Source of the DNA: Uruburuella testudinis
Lineage (GTDB): Bacteria > Pseudomonadota > Gammaproteobacteria > Burkholderiales > Neisseriaceae
NCBI RefSeq assembly: GCF_022870865.1
Contig: NZ_CP091508.1
Coordinates: 124,001-188,000 of the forward strand
DNA length: 64,000 nucleotides
Direction: 5' to 3'
Under the pieces are notes generated by a model. The model saw only the letters and a list, made by a program, of their open reading frames with translations, was not told the origin of the DNA and did no database searches. Below, in pieces: positions 42,767 through 51,588 of this stretch (its first letter is position 1; each line of letters opens with the position of its first letter). The position numbers and the translations under genes are program-made.

Positions 42767-44812
42767 ATGAGCAATGTATTATTAAACCTGGCCGACGAGC
42801 CGCGTTACCACGAAATCCAAACCGCCGACATCCGCCCGGCCATGCAAACCGCGATGGCTGAAGCGCGCGCCGCCATTGCCGATGTGAAAAGCCACGCCGA
42901 GGCCACTTGGGGTAATACCGTTGAGCGCCTGACCGACATCACTGAGCGGGTAGGCCGCATCTGGGGTGTGGTGGCGCACTTGAATTCTGTGGTCGACACG
43001 CCCGAGCTGCGCGCGGTTTACAATGAGCTGATGCCCGAAGTTACCGTATTTTTTACCGAAATCGGCCAAGATATCGAGCTTTACGAGCGCTTCAAAGCCA
43101 TCAAGGCCGGTGCCGGATTTGCCCGTTTGGATGATGCACAGCAAACCAAGCTCAACCACGATTTGCGCGATTTTGTATTGAGCGGTGCCGAGCTGCCGCC
43201 CGCAGAGCAGGCGCGTTTTGCCGAACTGCAAACCGAAGGCGCGCAATTGGCGGCCAAATTCAGCCAAAACGTGCTCGATGCCACTGACGCGTTTGCTCTT
43301 TATCTGGCAGACGATGGCCGTCTGAAAGGCCTGAGCAGCGATGAAAAAGCGATGTTTGCCGCTGCCGCCGAAGCAGAAGGCAAAATCGGCTACAAAATCG
43401 GCCTGCAAATGCCGCACTATCTGGCGGTGATGAAACATGCCGACGACCGTGCGCTGCGTGCCGAAAGCTACCGCGCCTATGCCACCCGCGCCAGCGAATT
43501 GGGGCAGGCCGAATTCGACAACACCGCCAACATTACCCGCCGCCTCGAAATCGCGCACGCAGAAGCCGCGCTGCTGGGCTACAACAACTACGCCGAACTT
43601 TCACTGGCCACCAAAATGGCCGATTCGCCCGCACAAGTGCTCGATTTTATGCGCGACCTCGCCCGCCGTGCCAAGCCGTTTGCCGAACAGGATTTGGCCG
43701 AGCTGGAAACGTTTGCCCGTGAAGAATTGGGCATTGCCGACCCACAGGTGCACGACCTCACCTATGCCGCCGAAAAGCTGCGCGAAGCCAAGTATGCATT
43801 TTCAGAAGCCGAAGTGAAACAATACTTTCCCGCCGACAAGGTGTTGGCCGGCCTGTTTGCCCAGATTAACCGCCTCTACGGCGTCAACCTCGCCGAAAAA
43901 ACAGTGCCCGTATGGCATCCCGATGTGCGCTATTACGAATTAGAAAAAGGCGGCGCGATTATCGGCGGCGTGTATATGGATTTATACGCCCGCGAAGGCA
44001 AACGCAGCGGCGCCTGGATGAACGACTACCGCGGCCGCCGCCGTTTTGGTGCGGGCGACAAAGCAGGGCAGATTCAAACCCCGATTGCCTATCTGGTGTG
44101 CAACTTTACCCCACCCGTGGGCGGCAAACCCGCCCGCCTCACCCATGATGAAATTGTGACCCTGTTTCACGAAACCGGCCACGGCCTGCACCATCTGCTC
44201 ACCCGTGTCGATGAATTGGGCGTGAGCGGCATCAACGGTGTGGAATGGGATGCGGTGGAGCTGCCGAGCCAGTTTATGGAAAACTTCACCTGGGAATACG
44301 AAGTGCTGGCCGGCATGTCGGCACATGAAACCACAGGCGAGCCGCTGCCGCGCGAATTATTCGATAAAATGCTGGCCGCCAAAAACTTCCAAGTCGGCAT
44401 GTTTCTCGCCCGCCAGATGGAATTCGGTCTTTTCGATATGCTGATTTACAGTGAGGGCGATAAGGCCAAGCTCGGCAACTGGGCGCAAACCCTACAAGAT
44501 GTGCGCGCTGAAGTAGCGGTGGTGCAACAGCCGGATTTCAACCGTTTTGCCAACAGCTTCGGCCATATTTTTGCCGGCGGCTATGCGGCCGGCTATTACA
44601 GCTATGCGTGGGCGGAAGTGTTGAGTGCCGATGCCTATGCTGCCTTTGAAGAGAGCGGCGATGTCAAAGCCACCGGCGCCAAATTCTGGAACGAAATCCT
44701 TGCTGTAGGCGGATCGCGCAGTGCGATGGCATCGTTTAAAGCCTTCCGCGGCCGTGAACCGAAAGTGGATGCGCTGCTCAACCATTTGGGGCTGACCGGT
44801 AAAGCCGCTTAA
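42767..44812 (+). CDS. prlC: oligopeptidase A (M3 metallopeptidase)
   Basis: 681 residues from the ATG at 42767 (MSNVLLNLADEPRYHEIQTA) with AAGGAA 7 nt upstream. The zinc motif HExxH is HETGH (about 468-472), with the second Glu in the following helix (VELPSQFMENFTWE). Thimet-like oligopeptidase that degrades cytoplasmic peptides, including signal-peptide fragments. Length and layout match PrlC/OpdA. A DUS half-pair and the tRNA-Lys promoter follow. Confidence 0.95.
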   Translation: MSNVLLNLADEPRYHEIQTADIRPAMQTAMAEARAAIADVKSHAEATWGNTVERLTDITERVGRIWGVVAHLNSVVDTPELRAVYNELMPEVTVFFTEIGQDIELYERFKAIKAGAGFARLDDAQQTKLNHDLRDFVLSGAELPPAEQARFAELQTEGAQLAAKFSQNVLDATDAFALYLADDGRLKGLSSDEKAMFAAAAEAEGKIGYKIGLQMPHYLAVMKHADDRALRAESYRAYATRASELGQAEFDNTANITRRLEIAHAEAALLGYNNYAELSLATKMADSPAQVLDFMRDLARRAKPFAEQDLAELETFAREELGIADPQVHDLTYAAEKLREAKYAFSEAEVKQYFPADKVLAGLFAQINRLYGVNLAEKTVPVWHPDVRYYELEKGGAIIGGVYMDLYAREGKRSGAWMNDYRGRRRFGAGDKAGQIQTPIAYLVCNFTPPVGGKPARLTHDEIVTLFHETGHGLHHLLTRVDELGVSGINGVEWDAVELPSQFMENFTWEYEVLAGMSAHETTGEPLPRELFDKMLAAKNFQVGMFLARQMEFGLFDMLIYSEGDKAKLGNWAQTLQDVRAEVAVVQQPDFNRFANSFGHIFAGGYAAGYYSYAWAEVLSADAYAAFEESGDVKATGAKFWNEILAVGGSRSAMASFKAFRGREPKVDALLNHLGLTGKAA

Positions 44813-44876
44813 GTTTCGGGGTTTGAAACGTTTCAGACGGCCTGTTATATTTTTGTAATATCTGCCGCAAAAACAG

Positions 44877-44905
44877 TTGACAAAGAAAAGCTGTTTCTAT
44901 ATTAT
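44877..44905 (+). promoter_or_regulatory. promoter of tRNA-Lys 1
   Basis: TTGACA (44877-44882) and TATTAT (44900-44905) with 17 bp between them, 10 bp before the tRNA. Confidence 0.8.
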
Positions 44906-44915
44906 GCACGTCTTC

Positions 44916-44991
44916 GGGTCGTTAGCTCAGCTGGTAGAGCAGCGGACTTTTAATCCGTTGGTCGAAGGTTCGAATCCTTCACGACCCACCA
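44916..44991 (+). tRNA. tRNA-Lys (TTT), copy 1
   Basis: 76 nt with an encoded CCA. GGGTCGT pairs with ACGACCC. The anticodon loop ACTTTTAAT has anticodon TTT and the T-arm GTTCGAATC is intact. Identical in sequence to the copy at 49399-49474. lysS follows about 320 bp downstream on the same strand. Confidence 0.97.
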
Positions 44992-44998
44992 GATATTC

Positions 44999-45029
44999 AA
45001 ACCTGCTTGTGCTGCAAGCAGGTTTTTTT
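44999..45029 (+). terminator. terminator of tRNA-Lys 1
   Basis: AAACCTGCTTG (44999-45009) faces CAAGCAGGTTT with a T7 run, an intrinsic terminator 7 bp beyond the CCA. Confidence 0.85.
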
Positions 45030-45047
45030 ATATCCGCAGCTGCTTTC

Positions 45048-45202
45048 ATGCCCATTTACAAAAATAATCTAGCGGCATTGGCTTGCCAGAGCTCGAAGAG
45101 AATCGGTTTCGCCAAGGCGCTGAAGCGGCAGCCAACCGGCCCCGTACGGGTGTATTGTCTTCGGCTCGCCGCCTTTTGTTAGCTGACTTTTGTGAATGGG
45201 TT
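45048..45202. repeat. family-2 element, copy 5
   Basis: Left end ATGCCCATTTACAAAAATAA, right end GCTGACTTTTGTGAATGGGTT. At 155 bp it is the longest copy. The interior includes AGCTCGAAGAG and TATTGTCTTCGGCTCGCCGCC, shared with copies 2 and 4. It fills the gap between tRNA-Lys and lysS. Confidence 0.65.
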
Positions 45203-45316
45203 ATTCAGACGGCCTCAAGCATAGAAAAAAAACGCGAATGCGCGTAAAATGCCTACCAAAATATCGAATCAAATCAGGCTGCAACATCCGGCGGCCTGAA
45301 CTTTTTTGGAAAAAAC

Positions 45317-46828
45317 ATGAGCGAACAGAATAACCCGCAAACCGAGCCGCAACTCGATGAAAACCAGATTATCACGTTGCGCCGCGAAAAACTGAATGAA
45401 ATCCGCCAACAAGGCATCGCCTTTCCCAACCAGTTCAAACGCGATGCCTTTGCCGGCGATTTGCAGAAAGAATGCGGCGCGCTTGAAAAAGCCGAGCTCG
45501 ATCCGCAGGCCATCCCCGTTAAAGTGGCCGGCCGCATGATGCTCAAACGCGCGATGGGCAAGGCCAGCTTTGCCACTCTGCAAGATGTGAGCGGCCAAAT
45601 ACAGCTCTATATCAACAACCAGGGCGTGGGTGAAGACGTACACGAAGCATTCAAACATTGGGATATGGGCGATATCCTCGGCGCCGAGGGCACACTTTTC
45701 AAAACCAATCACGGCGAGCTGACCGTGCGCGTGAGCAAGCTGCACCTGCTCTCCAAATCGCTGCGCCCGCTGCCCGACAAGCACAAAGGTCTGGCCGATC
45801 AGGAAATGAAATACCGCCAGCGCTATGTCGACTTGATTACCAACCAAGAATCGCGCGACACTTTTATCAAACGCAGCCAGATTATTCAGGCTGTGCGCAA
45901 CTATATGGTCGGCGAGCGCTATCTGGAAGTGGAAACACCGATGATGCACCCGATTCCCGGCGGTGCCACGGCCAAACCGTTTGTAACCCATCACAACGCG
46001 CTGGATATGCCGCTTTATCTGCGCATTGCGCCCGAGCTGTATTTGAAACGGCTGGTGGTGGGCGGGCTGGAGCGCGTGTTTGAAATCAACCGCAGCTTCC
46101 GCAATGAGGGCATGAGCACCCGCCACAACCCCGAATTTACCATGATGGAATTCTACGAAGCCTTCTGCAATTACGAGCGCATGATGGAAATGACCGAAGG
46201 CGTTATCCGCGCCGCCGCCATTACCGCCTGCGGCAGCGCCAAAATCAGCTACAACGGCAAAGAAGTGGATTTGGAAAGCCCGTTTGAGCGCCTCACCATT
46301 CTCGAAGCGATTAAAAAATACAATCCGCACTACACCGACGAACAATTGTTTGACGAAGCCTGGCTGAAACAGGAAATCGTCAAACACGGCGAAAGCCTGC
46401 CGCCCTCGCCGGGCATCGGCAGCCTGCAACTGGCCTTGTTTGAAGGTTGCGCCGAGAGCAAGTTGTGGAACCCCACGTTTATTATCGATTACCCGATTGA
46501 AGTATCGCCGTTGGCGCGTGCATCCGATACCAAGCCCGGCCTTACCGACCGCTTCGAATTATTCGTGGTCGGCCGCGAGCTGGCCAACGGCTATTCAGAA
46601 TTGAACGACCCCGAAGACCAAGCCGCCCGCTTCAAAGCGCAAGTGGCGCAGAAAGATGCCGGTGACGACGAAGCCATGCACTACGATGCCGACTATATCC
46701 GCGCCATGGAATACGGCCTGCCGCCCACCGGTGGCAGCGGCATCGGCCTCGACCGCCTGGTGATGCTGCTCACCGACGCCCCGAGCATCCGCGATGTGAT
46801 TCTGTTTCCGCAGATGCGCCCGGAATAA
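45317..46828 (+). CDS. lysS: lysyl-tRNA synthetase, class II
   Basis: 503 residues, class IIb. The N-terminal OB-fold anticodon-binding domain (about 60-160, [20 protein letters not shown]) is followed by the catalytic core with motif 2 ([17 protein letters not shown]) and motif 3 ([12 protein letters not shown]). Cytoplasmic, charges tRNA-Lys. A DUS-pair terminator follows. Its position between two tRNA-Lys genes is notable. Confidence 0.97.
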   Translation: MSEQNNPQTEPQLDENQIITLRREKLNEIRQQGIAFPNQFKRDAFAGDLQKECGALEKAELDPQAIPVKVAGRMMLKRAMGKASFATLQDVSGQIQLYINNQGVGEDVHEAFKHWDMGDILGAEGTLFKTNHGELTVRVSKLHLLSKSLRPLPDKHKGLADQEMKYRQRYVDLITNQESRDTFIKRSQIIQAVRNYMVGERYLEVETPMMHPIPGGATAKPFVTHHNALDMPLYLRIAPELYLKRLVVGGLERVFEINRSFRNEGMSTRHNPEFTMMEFYEAFCNYERMMEMTEGVIRAAAITACGSAKISYNGKEVDLESPFERLTILEAIKKYNPHYTDEQLFDEAWLKQEIVKHGESLPPSPGIGSLQLALFEGCAESKLWNPTFIIDYPIEVSPLARASDTKPGLTDRFELFVVGRELANGYSELNDPEDQAARFKAQVAQKDAGDDEAMHYDADYIRAMEYGLPPTGGSGIGLDRLVMLLTDAPSIRDVILFPQMRPE

Positions 46829-46842
46829 AATATCGATAGATC

Positions 46843-46881
46843 AAAGCCGTCTGAAACTGGTTTTTCAGACGGCCTTTTTTT
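46843..46881 (+). terminator. DUS-pair terminator after lysS
   Basis: AAAGCCGTCTGAAA faces TTTCAGACGGCCTTTTTTT, ending in seven T. Confidence 0.85.
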
Positions 46882-47064
46882 ATCAGCCAAGGTCGTTCAC
46901 AATACTTTTCCAGCGCAGAAGTGCCATCATGCTGCCATTCCGGAGCAGGCCTGAATCTGTGTTGAGTCGAAAAGGTGGTATTGACCGGCCTTGTATTGAT
47001 TGTACAGTTTCAGTTCGCTGTCGTGTTGGCTGCTTTGATCAATGGCTATGCCGTTGGGTATTGC
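46882..47064. other. non-coding stretch downstream of lysS
   Basis: No credible gene. A 103-codon ORF on the plus strand crosses into the antisense of the AGCS gene, has no ribosome binding site and a Cys/Arg-rich random composition. Confidence 0.4.
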
Positions 47065-47095
47065 ATAAAAAACCCGCTTTCAACAGCGGGTTTCT
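47065..47095 (-). terminator. terminator of the AGCS symporter gene
   Basis: On the minus strand AAACCCGCT and AGCGGGTTT form a 9-bp stem with a 6-nt loop and end in a T6 run, about 52 bp past the stop. Confidence 0.85.
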
Positions 47096-47146
47096 TGATG
47101 AGTACCAATCGGTTGGAACCGGGCATATTTTGTGCAAGCGCGGCGA

Positions 47147-48565
47147 TTACCAAATATCCGATTTGATGCGGCGCTTGAGGCCGGGGTGTTCGGAAAGCTT
47201 GAATTCAGGCGTTTTGCCGAGCTTGAGTTTGGTGTTGTAATCTTTGAGCAGTAAAAACACCAACGGCGACAAGGCCAGAATGGCAACCAAGTTGATCAAG
47301 GCCATAATGCCCATAGAAAGATCGGCCATGTCCCATACCAGCGGCACGCTGTTGACCGAGCCGAAATACACCATAAACAGCACCATCATGCGGAACACGG
47401 TTAAAATCATCCAATGGCTTTTGATAAACTGCACATTAGATTCGGCATAGGCGTAGTTACCGATAACCGATGAAAAAGCAAACATAAACAGCACCACCGC
47501 CAGAAAATCTGCCCCCCAGGCGCCCACATGGCTCACAATCGCAGCTTGGGTAAGCTGCACGCCGCTCAAATCGGTGGTGGCGTGAACATTGGAGAGCAGC
47601 AGGATAAAGGCGGTGCACGAACACACGATGATGGTGTCGACAAACACGCCCAGCATCTGAATCATGCCCTGGCTCACCGGGTGCTTCACCTCAGCCGCTG
47701 CCGCCGCATTTGGTGCGGAGCCCTGACCGGCTTCATTGGAGTACAGGCCGCGTTTGATGCCGACCATCATTGCCTGTGAAATCATCGCGCCCAACAAACC
47801 GCCGCCGGCCGCTTCAAATTTGAAGGCATTGTCGAAAATCAGGCCGAACACATGCGGCACGGCGCTCAAATTGGTGGCAATCACAAACAGCGCCATCAAC
47901 ATATACAGTATTGCCATAAACGGCACCACCGCCTCGGCCACTTTTGATACCCGTCTGATGCCGCCGAAAATAATCGGTGCGGTCAGAATCACCAGGCCGA
48001 CGCCGACCAGATGTTTGTTCCAGCCCCAAGCGGCTTCGGTGGCCGCCACAATCGAATTGGCCTGCACCGCGTTGTAAACCAGGCCGAAGCAGAAAATCAG
48101 GCTCAATGCAAACACCACGCCCAGCCAGCGCTGTTTCAGGCCTTGGGTAATATAATAAGCCGGGCCGCCGCGGAAATGGCCGTTTTGATGGTCGCGGATT
48201 TTAAATAACTGCGCCAGCGAAGATTCGGCAAATGCCGAGCTCATGCCGATTAACGCCGTCATCCACATCCAAAACACCGCACCGGGGCCGCCGATGGCAA
48301 TGGCAATGGCCACGCCGGCAATATTGCCCACGCCCACGCGGCTGGCCAGCCCGGTCACAAAGGCCTGAAAAGGCGTAATGCCGTGAGGGTCGGTACCGGC
48401 TGCACGGCCGCCGAGCATTTCTTTGATGCTGCGGCCGAACAGGCGTACTTGTACAAACCCGGTGGCGAGTGTGAAAAACAAGCCGGTGCCCAGCAGCAGA
48501 TAAACCAATCCGTCCCACAAGGGGCCGCTGAGGGCATTAACCCATTGATGAAGTTGTTCGGTCAT
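47147..48565 (-). CDS. alanine/glycine:cation symporter (AGCS family)
   Basis: 472 residues, about 11 membrane helices. Family signatures are SRVGVGNIAGVAIAIAIGGPGA followed by VFWMW, and SNEAGQGSAPNAAAAAEV in the middle. It imports alanine or glycine with sodium or protons across the inner membrane. GGAGAA precedes the ATG. Monocistronic, closed by its own intrinsic terminator. Homologues are called AlsT or DagA; I leave the symbol open because the substrate is not certain. Confidence 0.92.
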   Translation of the reverse strand: MTEQLHQWVNALSGPLWDGLVYLLLGTGLFFTLATGFVQVRLFGRSIKEMLGGRAAGTDPHGITPFQAFVTGLASRVGVGNIAGVAIAIAIGGPGAVFWMWMTALIGMSSAFAESSLAQLFKIRDHQNGHFRGGPAYYITQGLKQRWLGVVFALSLIFCFGLVYNAVQANSIVAATEAAWGWNKHLVGVGLVILTAPIIFGGIRRVSKVAEAVVPFMAILYMLMALFVIATNLSAVPHVFGLIFDNAFKFEAAGGGLLGAMISQAMMVGIKRGLYSNEAGQGSAPNAAAAAEVKHPVSQGMIQMLGVFVDTIIVCSCTAFILLLSNVHATTDLSGVQLTQAAIVSHVGAWGADFLAVVLFMFAFSSVIGNYAYAESNVQFIKSHWMILTVFRMMVLFMVYFGSVNSVPLVWDMADLSMGIMALINLVAILALSPLVFLLLKDYNTKLKLGKTPEFKLSEHPGLKRRIKSDIW

Positions 48566-48749
48566 AGTGTATTCTCCATAAATCGCTGTCGGATAAGGCC
48601 GCGGCAGCTTGTGAGCGGCATTTTAATCTATTCGTCACAAAAATTGTAATTTTTTTACAATGTTGAAATGTATGTTTTTAAAGGATAAGGGCGGGAGGTT
48701 TTAATTTAAATTGTTAACAATAAAGCAAATCCGTGCCGTTGCAGCAAAA
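48566..48749. other. AT-rich promoter region of the AGCS gene
   Basis: No gene. Contains TTGTTAACAA and other AT-rich palindromic words near 48713. The promoter of the symporter gene should lie here. Confidence 0.35.
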
Positions 48750-48788
48750 GCATGAGGCCGTCTGAAAAGGTTTCAGACGGCCTCATGC
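48750..48788. terminator. DUS-pair hairpin
   Basis: GCATGAGGCCGTCTGAAA faces TTTCAGACGGCCTCATGC with a 3-nt loop: an 18-bp perfect stem. Confidence 0.75.
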
Positions 48789-48798
48789 CAGCCGTTTA

Positions 48799-48920
48799 TA
48801 CCCATTCATAATAAGTAAGCGAACAAGACGGCAAACCGAACACAGTACAGGTAGTGTGAAACCGGTTCTTTTTGGGCTCAGGCAAGCCGGTGCCGTTAGG
48901 TTATTTGGGTGAATGGGTAT
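48799..48920. repeat. family-2 element, copy 6
   Basis: Left end ATACCCATTCATAATAAGTAAGC, right end TTATTTGGGTGAATGGGTAT, 122 bp. The interior GGCGGCAAACCGA and CCGTTAGGTTATTT are shared with copy 1 at 6.15 kb. Confidence 0.65.
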
Positions 48921-48929
48921 TATTGGGGC

Positions 48930-49229
48930 TTATTTTACGCTTTCTTTGGCTTTTTCAGCCGCTTCTTTGGCTGCCGCTACGGCATCGGCTGCCGCATCTT
49001 TGGTGGCATCGGCTGCGGTTGAGGCCGCTTCTTTGGTGGCGTCGGCGGCTTTGGCGCCGGTTTCTTTGGCAGCTTCGGCAGCGGCACCTACGGCGGAAGC
49101 CGCTTCATTTTTGGCATCGCGCACATCAGAAGCCACGGCTTGGGCGGCTTCTTTGGTTTCCTGTTTGGTTTCTTGCGAGCAAGCGGCCAGGGCGGCAATC
49201 ATCAATGCAGCGGTCAGAAATTTTTTCAT
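48930..49229 (-). CDS. small Ala/Lys-rich helical lipoprotein
   Basis: 99 residues from the ATG at 49229 (AAGGA 8 nt upstream). The lipoprotein signal is MKKFLTAALMIAALAACSQ with lipobox LAAC and Cys17. The mature part is almost entirely Ala, Lys, Glu, Asp and Thr in 11-residue-like periods (AADATKEAASTAADATKDAA), predicted as a long amphipathic helix similar to LEA or apolipoprotein-type repeats. Probably anchored in the outer membrane; the function is unknown. It lies between a family-2 repeat and the second tRNA-Lys. Confidence 0.8.
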   Translation of the reverse strand: MKKFLTAALMIAALAACSQETKQETKEAAQAVASDVRDAKNEAASAVGAAAEAAKETGAKAADATKEAASTAADATKDAAADAVAAAKEAAEKAKESVK

Positions 49230-49357
49230 TCTCTTCATCCTTAAAGTAACAATATCAATGGTCGCAAAATCATAGCACAAGCCTTTTCCACTTGTATATT
49301 TTTATTGCGGCTTGCGCGATTCAGACATGCGCCCGGTTGTGCGGCGGTAAAAAATGC

Positions 49358-49386
49358 TTGACAGCCAAAAACAGCATTTTTATAAT
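49358..49386 (+). promoter_or_regulatory. promoter of tRNA-Lys 2 (consensus)
   Basis: TTGACA (49358-49363) and TATAAT (49381-49386) with a 17-bp spacer: a perfect consensus promoter, 12 bp before the tRNA. Confidence 0.92.
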
Positions 49387-49398
49387 ACGCAGCTTGTC

Positions 49399-49474
49399 GG
49401 GTCGTTAGCTCAGCTGGTAGAGCAGCGGACTTTTAATCCGTTGGTCGAAGGTTCGAATCCTTCACGACCCACCA
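49399..49474 (+). tRNA. tRNA-Lys (TTT), copy 2
   Basis: Identical 76-nt sequence to the copy at 44916-44991, with encoded CCA. It has its own consensus promoter and terminator. Confidence 0.97.
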
Positions 49475-49481
49475 AATCATT

Positions 49482-49515
49482 AAAGCCTGCTTGGTTATTG
49501 CCAAGCAGGCTTTTT
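49482..49515 (+). terminator. terminator of tRNA-Lys 2
   Basis: AAAGCCTGCTTGG (49482-49494) faces CCAAGCAGGCTTTTT (49501-49515). Confidence 0.85.
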
Positions 49516-49522
49516 GATTTTC

Positions 49523-49565
49523 AGGCCGTCTGAAAGCCATGCAAATATGCTTTTCAGACGGCCTT
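49523..49565. terminator. DUS-pair hairpin downstream of pgi
   Basis: AGGCCGTCTGAAA (49523-49535) faces TTTTCAGACGGCCTT (49551-49565). A 15-nt loop separates them. Confidence 0.65.
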
Positions 49566-49655
49566 AGCTTTATATGCGCAATCTGTATAACAACCTGGCT
49601 GCGCGGCTTTGCATGCAGGCGCGAAAACGCGGCCGGACTGTTTGGATCGGATGAT

Positions 49656-51293
49656 TTATTCCGTTGCGTTGCAGCGGCGGTAATAGGCAATCAGGCCGCA
49701 GGTGGAGCTGTCGTGTGCCGAGATGTCGCTGCGGTTCAACTCCGGCTCGATGGTTTTGGCCAGCACTTTGCCGTATTCCACGCCCCATTGGTCGAAAGGA
49801 TTGATGCCCCAAACCACGCCTTGTACAAAGATTTTGTGTTCGTACATGGCCATCAGCATGCCCAAATTAAACGGGTTGAGTTCGTCCAGCAAAATGGTGT
49901 TGCTGGGCTGGTTGCCGGGAAAGGTTTTTTGCGGTGCCAACGCTTCACGTTCGGCTTCGGGCAGGCCGGCCAATTCGGCACGGGCTTCGGCCAGCGTTTT
50001 GCCGCGCATAAAGGCTTCGGTTTGGGCGAAGGCGTTGGCCACTACAAAGCGGTGTTGGCGGCCGACCCGGTAAGGGGTGCGCATGGGCACGATAAAATCG
50101 CTGGGAATCAGGCGGGTGCCTTGATGTAAAAGTTGGAAGAAGGCATGCTGGCAGTTGACGCCTTCTTCGCCGAATACGATGGTGCCGGTGTCGCAGCCGA
50201 CGGTTTGGCCGTGCAGGGTGCGGTTTTTGCCGCTGCTTTCCATGTCGAGCTGTTGCAGATAGCCGGGCAGGCGGCGCAGATTGTGGCTGTAGGGCACCAC
50301 GGCCTGGCCGGGCGCTTGGTGGAAGTTGTTGTACCAGATGCCGAGCAGTGCCAGAAGTACGGGAATATTATGGCGGTAAGGTGTGTTGAAAAAATGGTTG
50401 TCCATGGCATGGGCGCCGGCCAGAAAGTGGCGGAACTTGCTTTCGCCCACGGCCACCATCACCGGCAGGCCGATGGCCGACCAAACCGAATAACGGCCGC
50501 CCACCCAGTCGAACATGGCAAAAACGTTGTCAGCGGCAATGCCGAAATTGCGGGCGGCGGCGACATCGCTGGAAATGGCCACGAAATGGCGGGCGATGTC
50601 GGCTTCGTGCAGCCCCTGCTCGCGAAACCAGCTGCGCGCGGCGTGGGCGTTGAGCAGGGTTTCGGGGGTGCCGAACGATTTGCTGGCCACACAGAATACG
50701 GTGGTTTCGGCGCACAGACCGGCGAGCACCGGGGCGATATCGGCATCGTCGGCGTTAGAAACGAAATGCACGCGCACGTTTTTATGATAGGGCCGCAGGG
50801 CTTGCACGGCGAGCTGCGGGCCGATATCCGAGCCGCCGATGCCGATATGCACGAAATCGGTGATGCGCTTGCCGGTGGCGCCGCTGTGGCTGCCGTTAAT
50901 CAGGCTTTCGGCAAAGGCCAGTGCGCGGTCGAGTTCGTGGTGGATTTTGGGCAGCACGTTTTCGCCGTCTACCCTCACCGGAGCGGCATCGGCCGGCAGC
51001 CGCAGGGCGGTATGCAAGACGGCGCGGCCTTCGCTGATGTTGATTTTATCGCCCCGGCGCATGGCTGCGGCTTCTTCGGCCAAGCCTGCCGTTTCGGCAA
51101 GCTGGCAGAGCAGATGCAGGGTTTCTTCGCTGGCGCGGTTTTTGCTGTAGTCGAACAACAGGCCGGGCAGGGTTTCGTGCATGCGCTCGAAACGTTGCGG
51201 GTCTTGTTCGAATTGTGTGCGCATATGCACGTCGGCATGTTGTTGCCGGTGTTGTTGCAGGGTTTGCCAAATCGGGCTTGCAGTTATTTTCAT
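49656..51293 (-). CDS. pgi: glucose-6-phosphate isomerase
   Basis: 545 residues, full length. It interconverts glucose-6-phosphate and fructose-6-phosphate in the cytoplasm. Visible landmarks are VHIGIGGSDIGPQLAVQALR (sugar-phosphate binding), a SKSFGTPETLLNAHAAR segment, and the C-terminal signature INPFDQWGVEYGK. Monocistronic; a DUS pair lies downstream. Confidence 0.96.
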   Translation of the reverse strand: MKITASPIWQTLQQHRQQHADVHMRTQFEQDPQRFERMHETLPGLLFDYSKNRASEETLHLLCQLAETAGLAEEAAAMRRGDKINISEGRAVLHTALRLPADAAPVRVDGENVLPKIHHELDRALAFAESLINGSHSGATGKRITDFVHIGIGGSDIGPQLAVQALRPYHKNVRVHFVSNADDADIAPVLAGLCAETTVFCVASKSFGTPETLLNAHAARSWFREQGLHEADIARHFVAISSDVAAARNFGIAADNVFAMFDWVGGRYSVWSAIGLPVMVAVGESKFRHFLAGAHAMDNHFFNTPYRHNIPVLLALLGIWYNNFHQAPGQAVVPYSHNLRRLPGYLQQLDMESSGKNRTLHGQTVGCDTGTIVFGEEGVNCQHAFFQLLHQGTRLIPSDFIVPMRTPYRVGRQHRFVVANAFAQTEAFMRGKTLAEARAELAGLPEAEREALAPQKTFPGNQPSNTILLDELNPFNLGMLMAMYEHKIFVQGVVWGINPFDQWGVEYGKVLAKTIEPELNRSDISAHDSSTCGLIAYYRRCNATE

Positions 51294-51524
51294 AAGTCGG
51301 GTTCCGGTGGGCGCTCAGCCGGGGCTGATGCACAAAGTTATCAAGAATAACAGGTGTATGCCATTTGGTTCAGACGGCCTTGATTATAATCGGCATCGCG
51401 GCCTCGGGCGGAATAAATGTGATGTTGTTTGATGTAGTATAGCAACTTTGCTGCGAAAGTTTGATGTCAGCCGCCCGGCGGCGCTAAAAATACCGGCAGC
51501 GGTCAAAGCCGTTATCGGGCAGAG

Positions 51525-51571
51525 AAAAGGCCGTCTGAAAATAGGGCGGGCATATTTTCAGACGGCCTTTT
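51525..51571. terminator. DUS-pair hairpin terminator after sstT
   Basis: AAAAGGCCGTCTGAAAAT faces ATTTTCAGACGGCCTTTT, an 18-bp stem with an 11-nt loop, 18 bp past the sstT stop. Confidence 0.75.
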
Positions 51572-51588
51572 ATGATGAAAAGTTTTGA

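Noticed and set aside
45269..46429. A 386-codon minus-strand ORF opposite lysS
   Set aside because: Shadow ORF; lysS has all class II motifs.
46929..47240. A 103-codon ORF after lysS
   Set aside because: It crosses into the antisense of the AGCS gene and its terminator; random composition.
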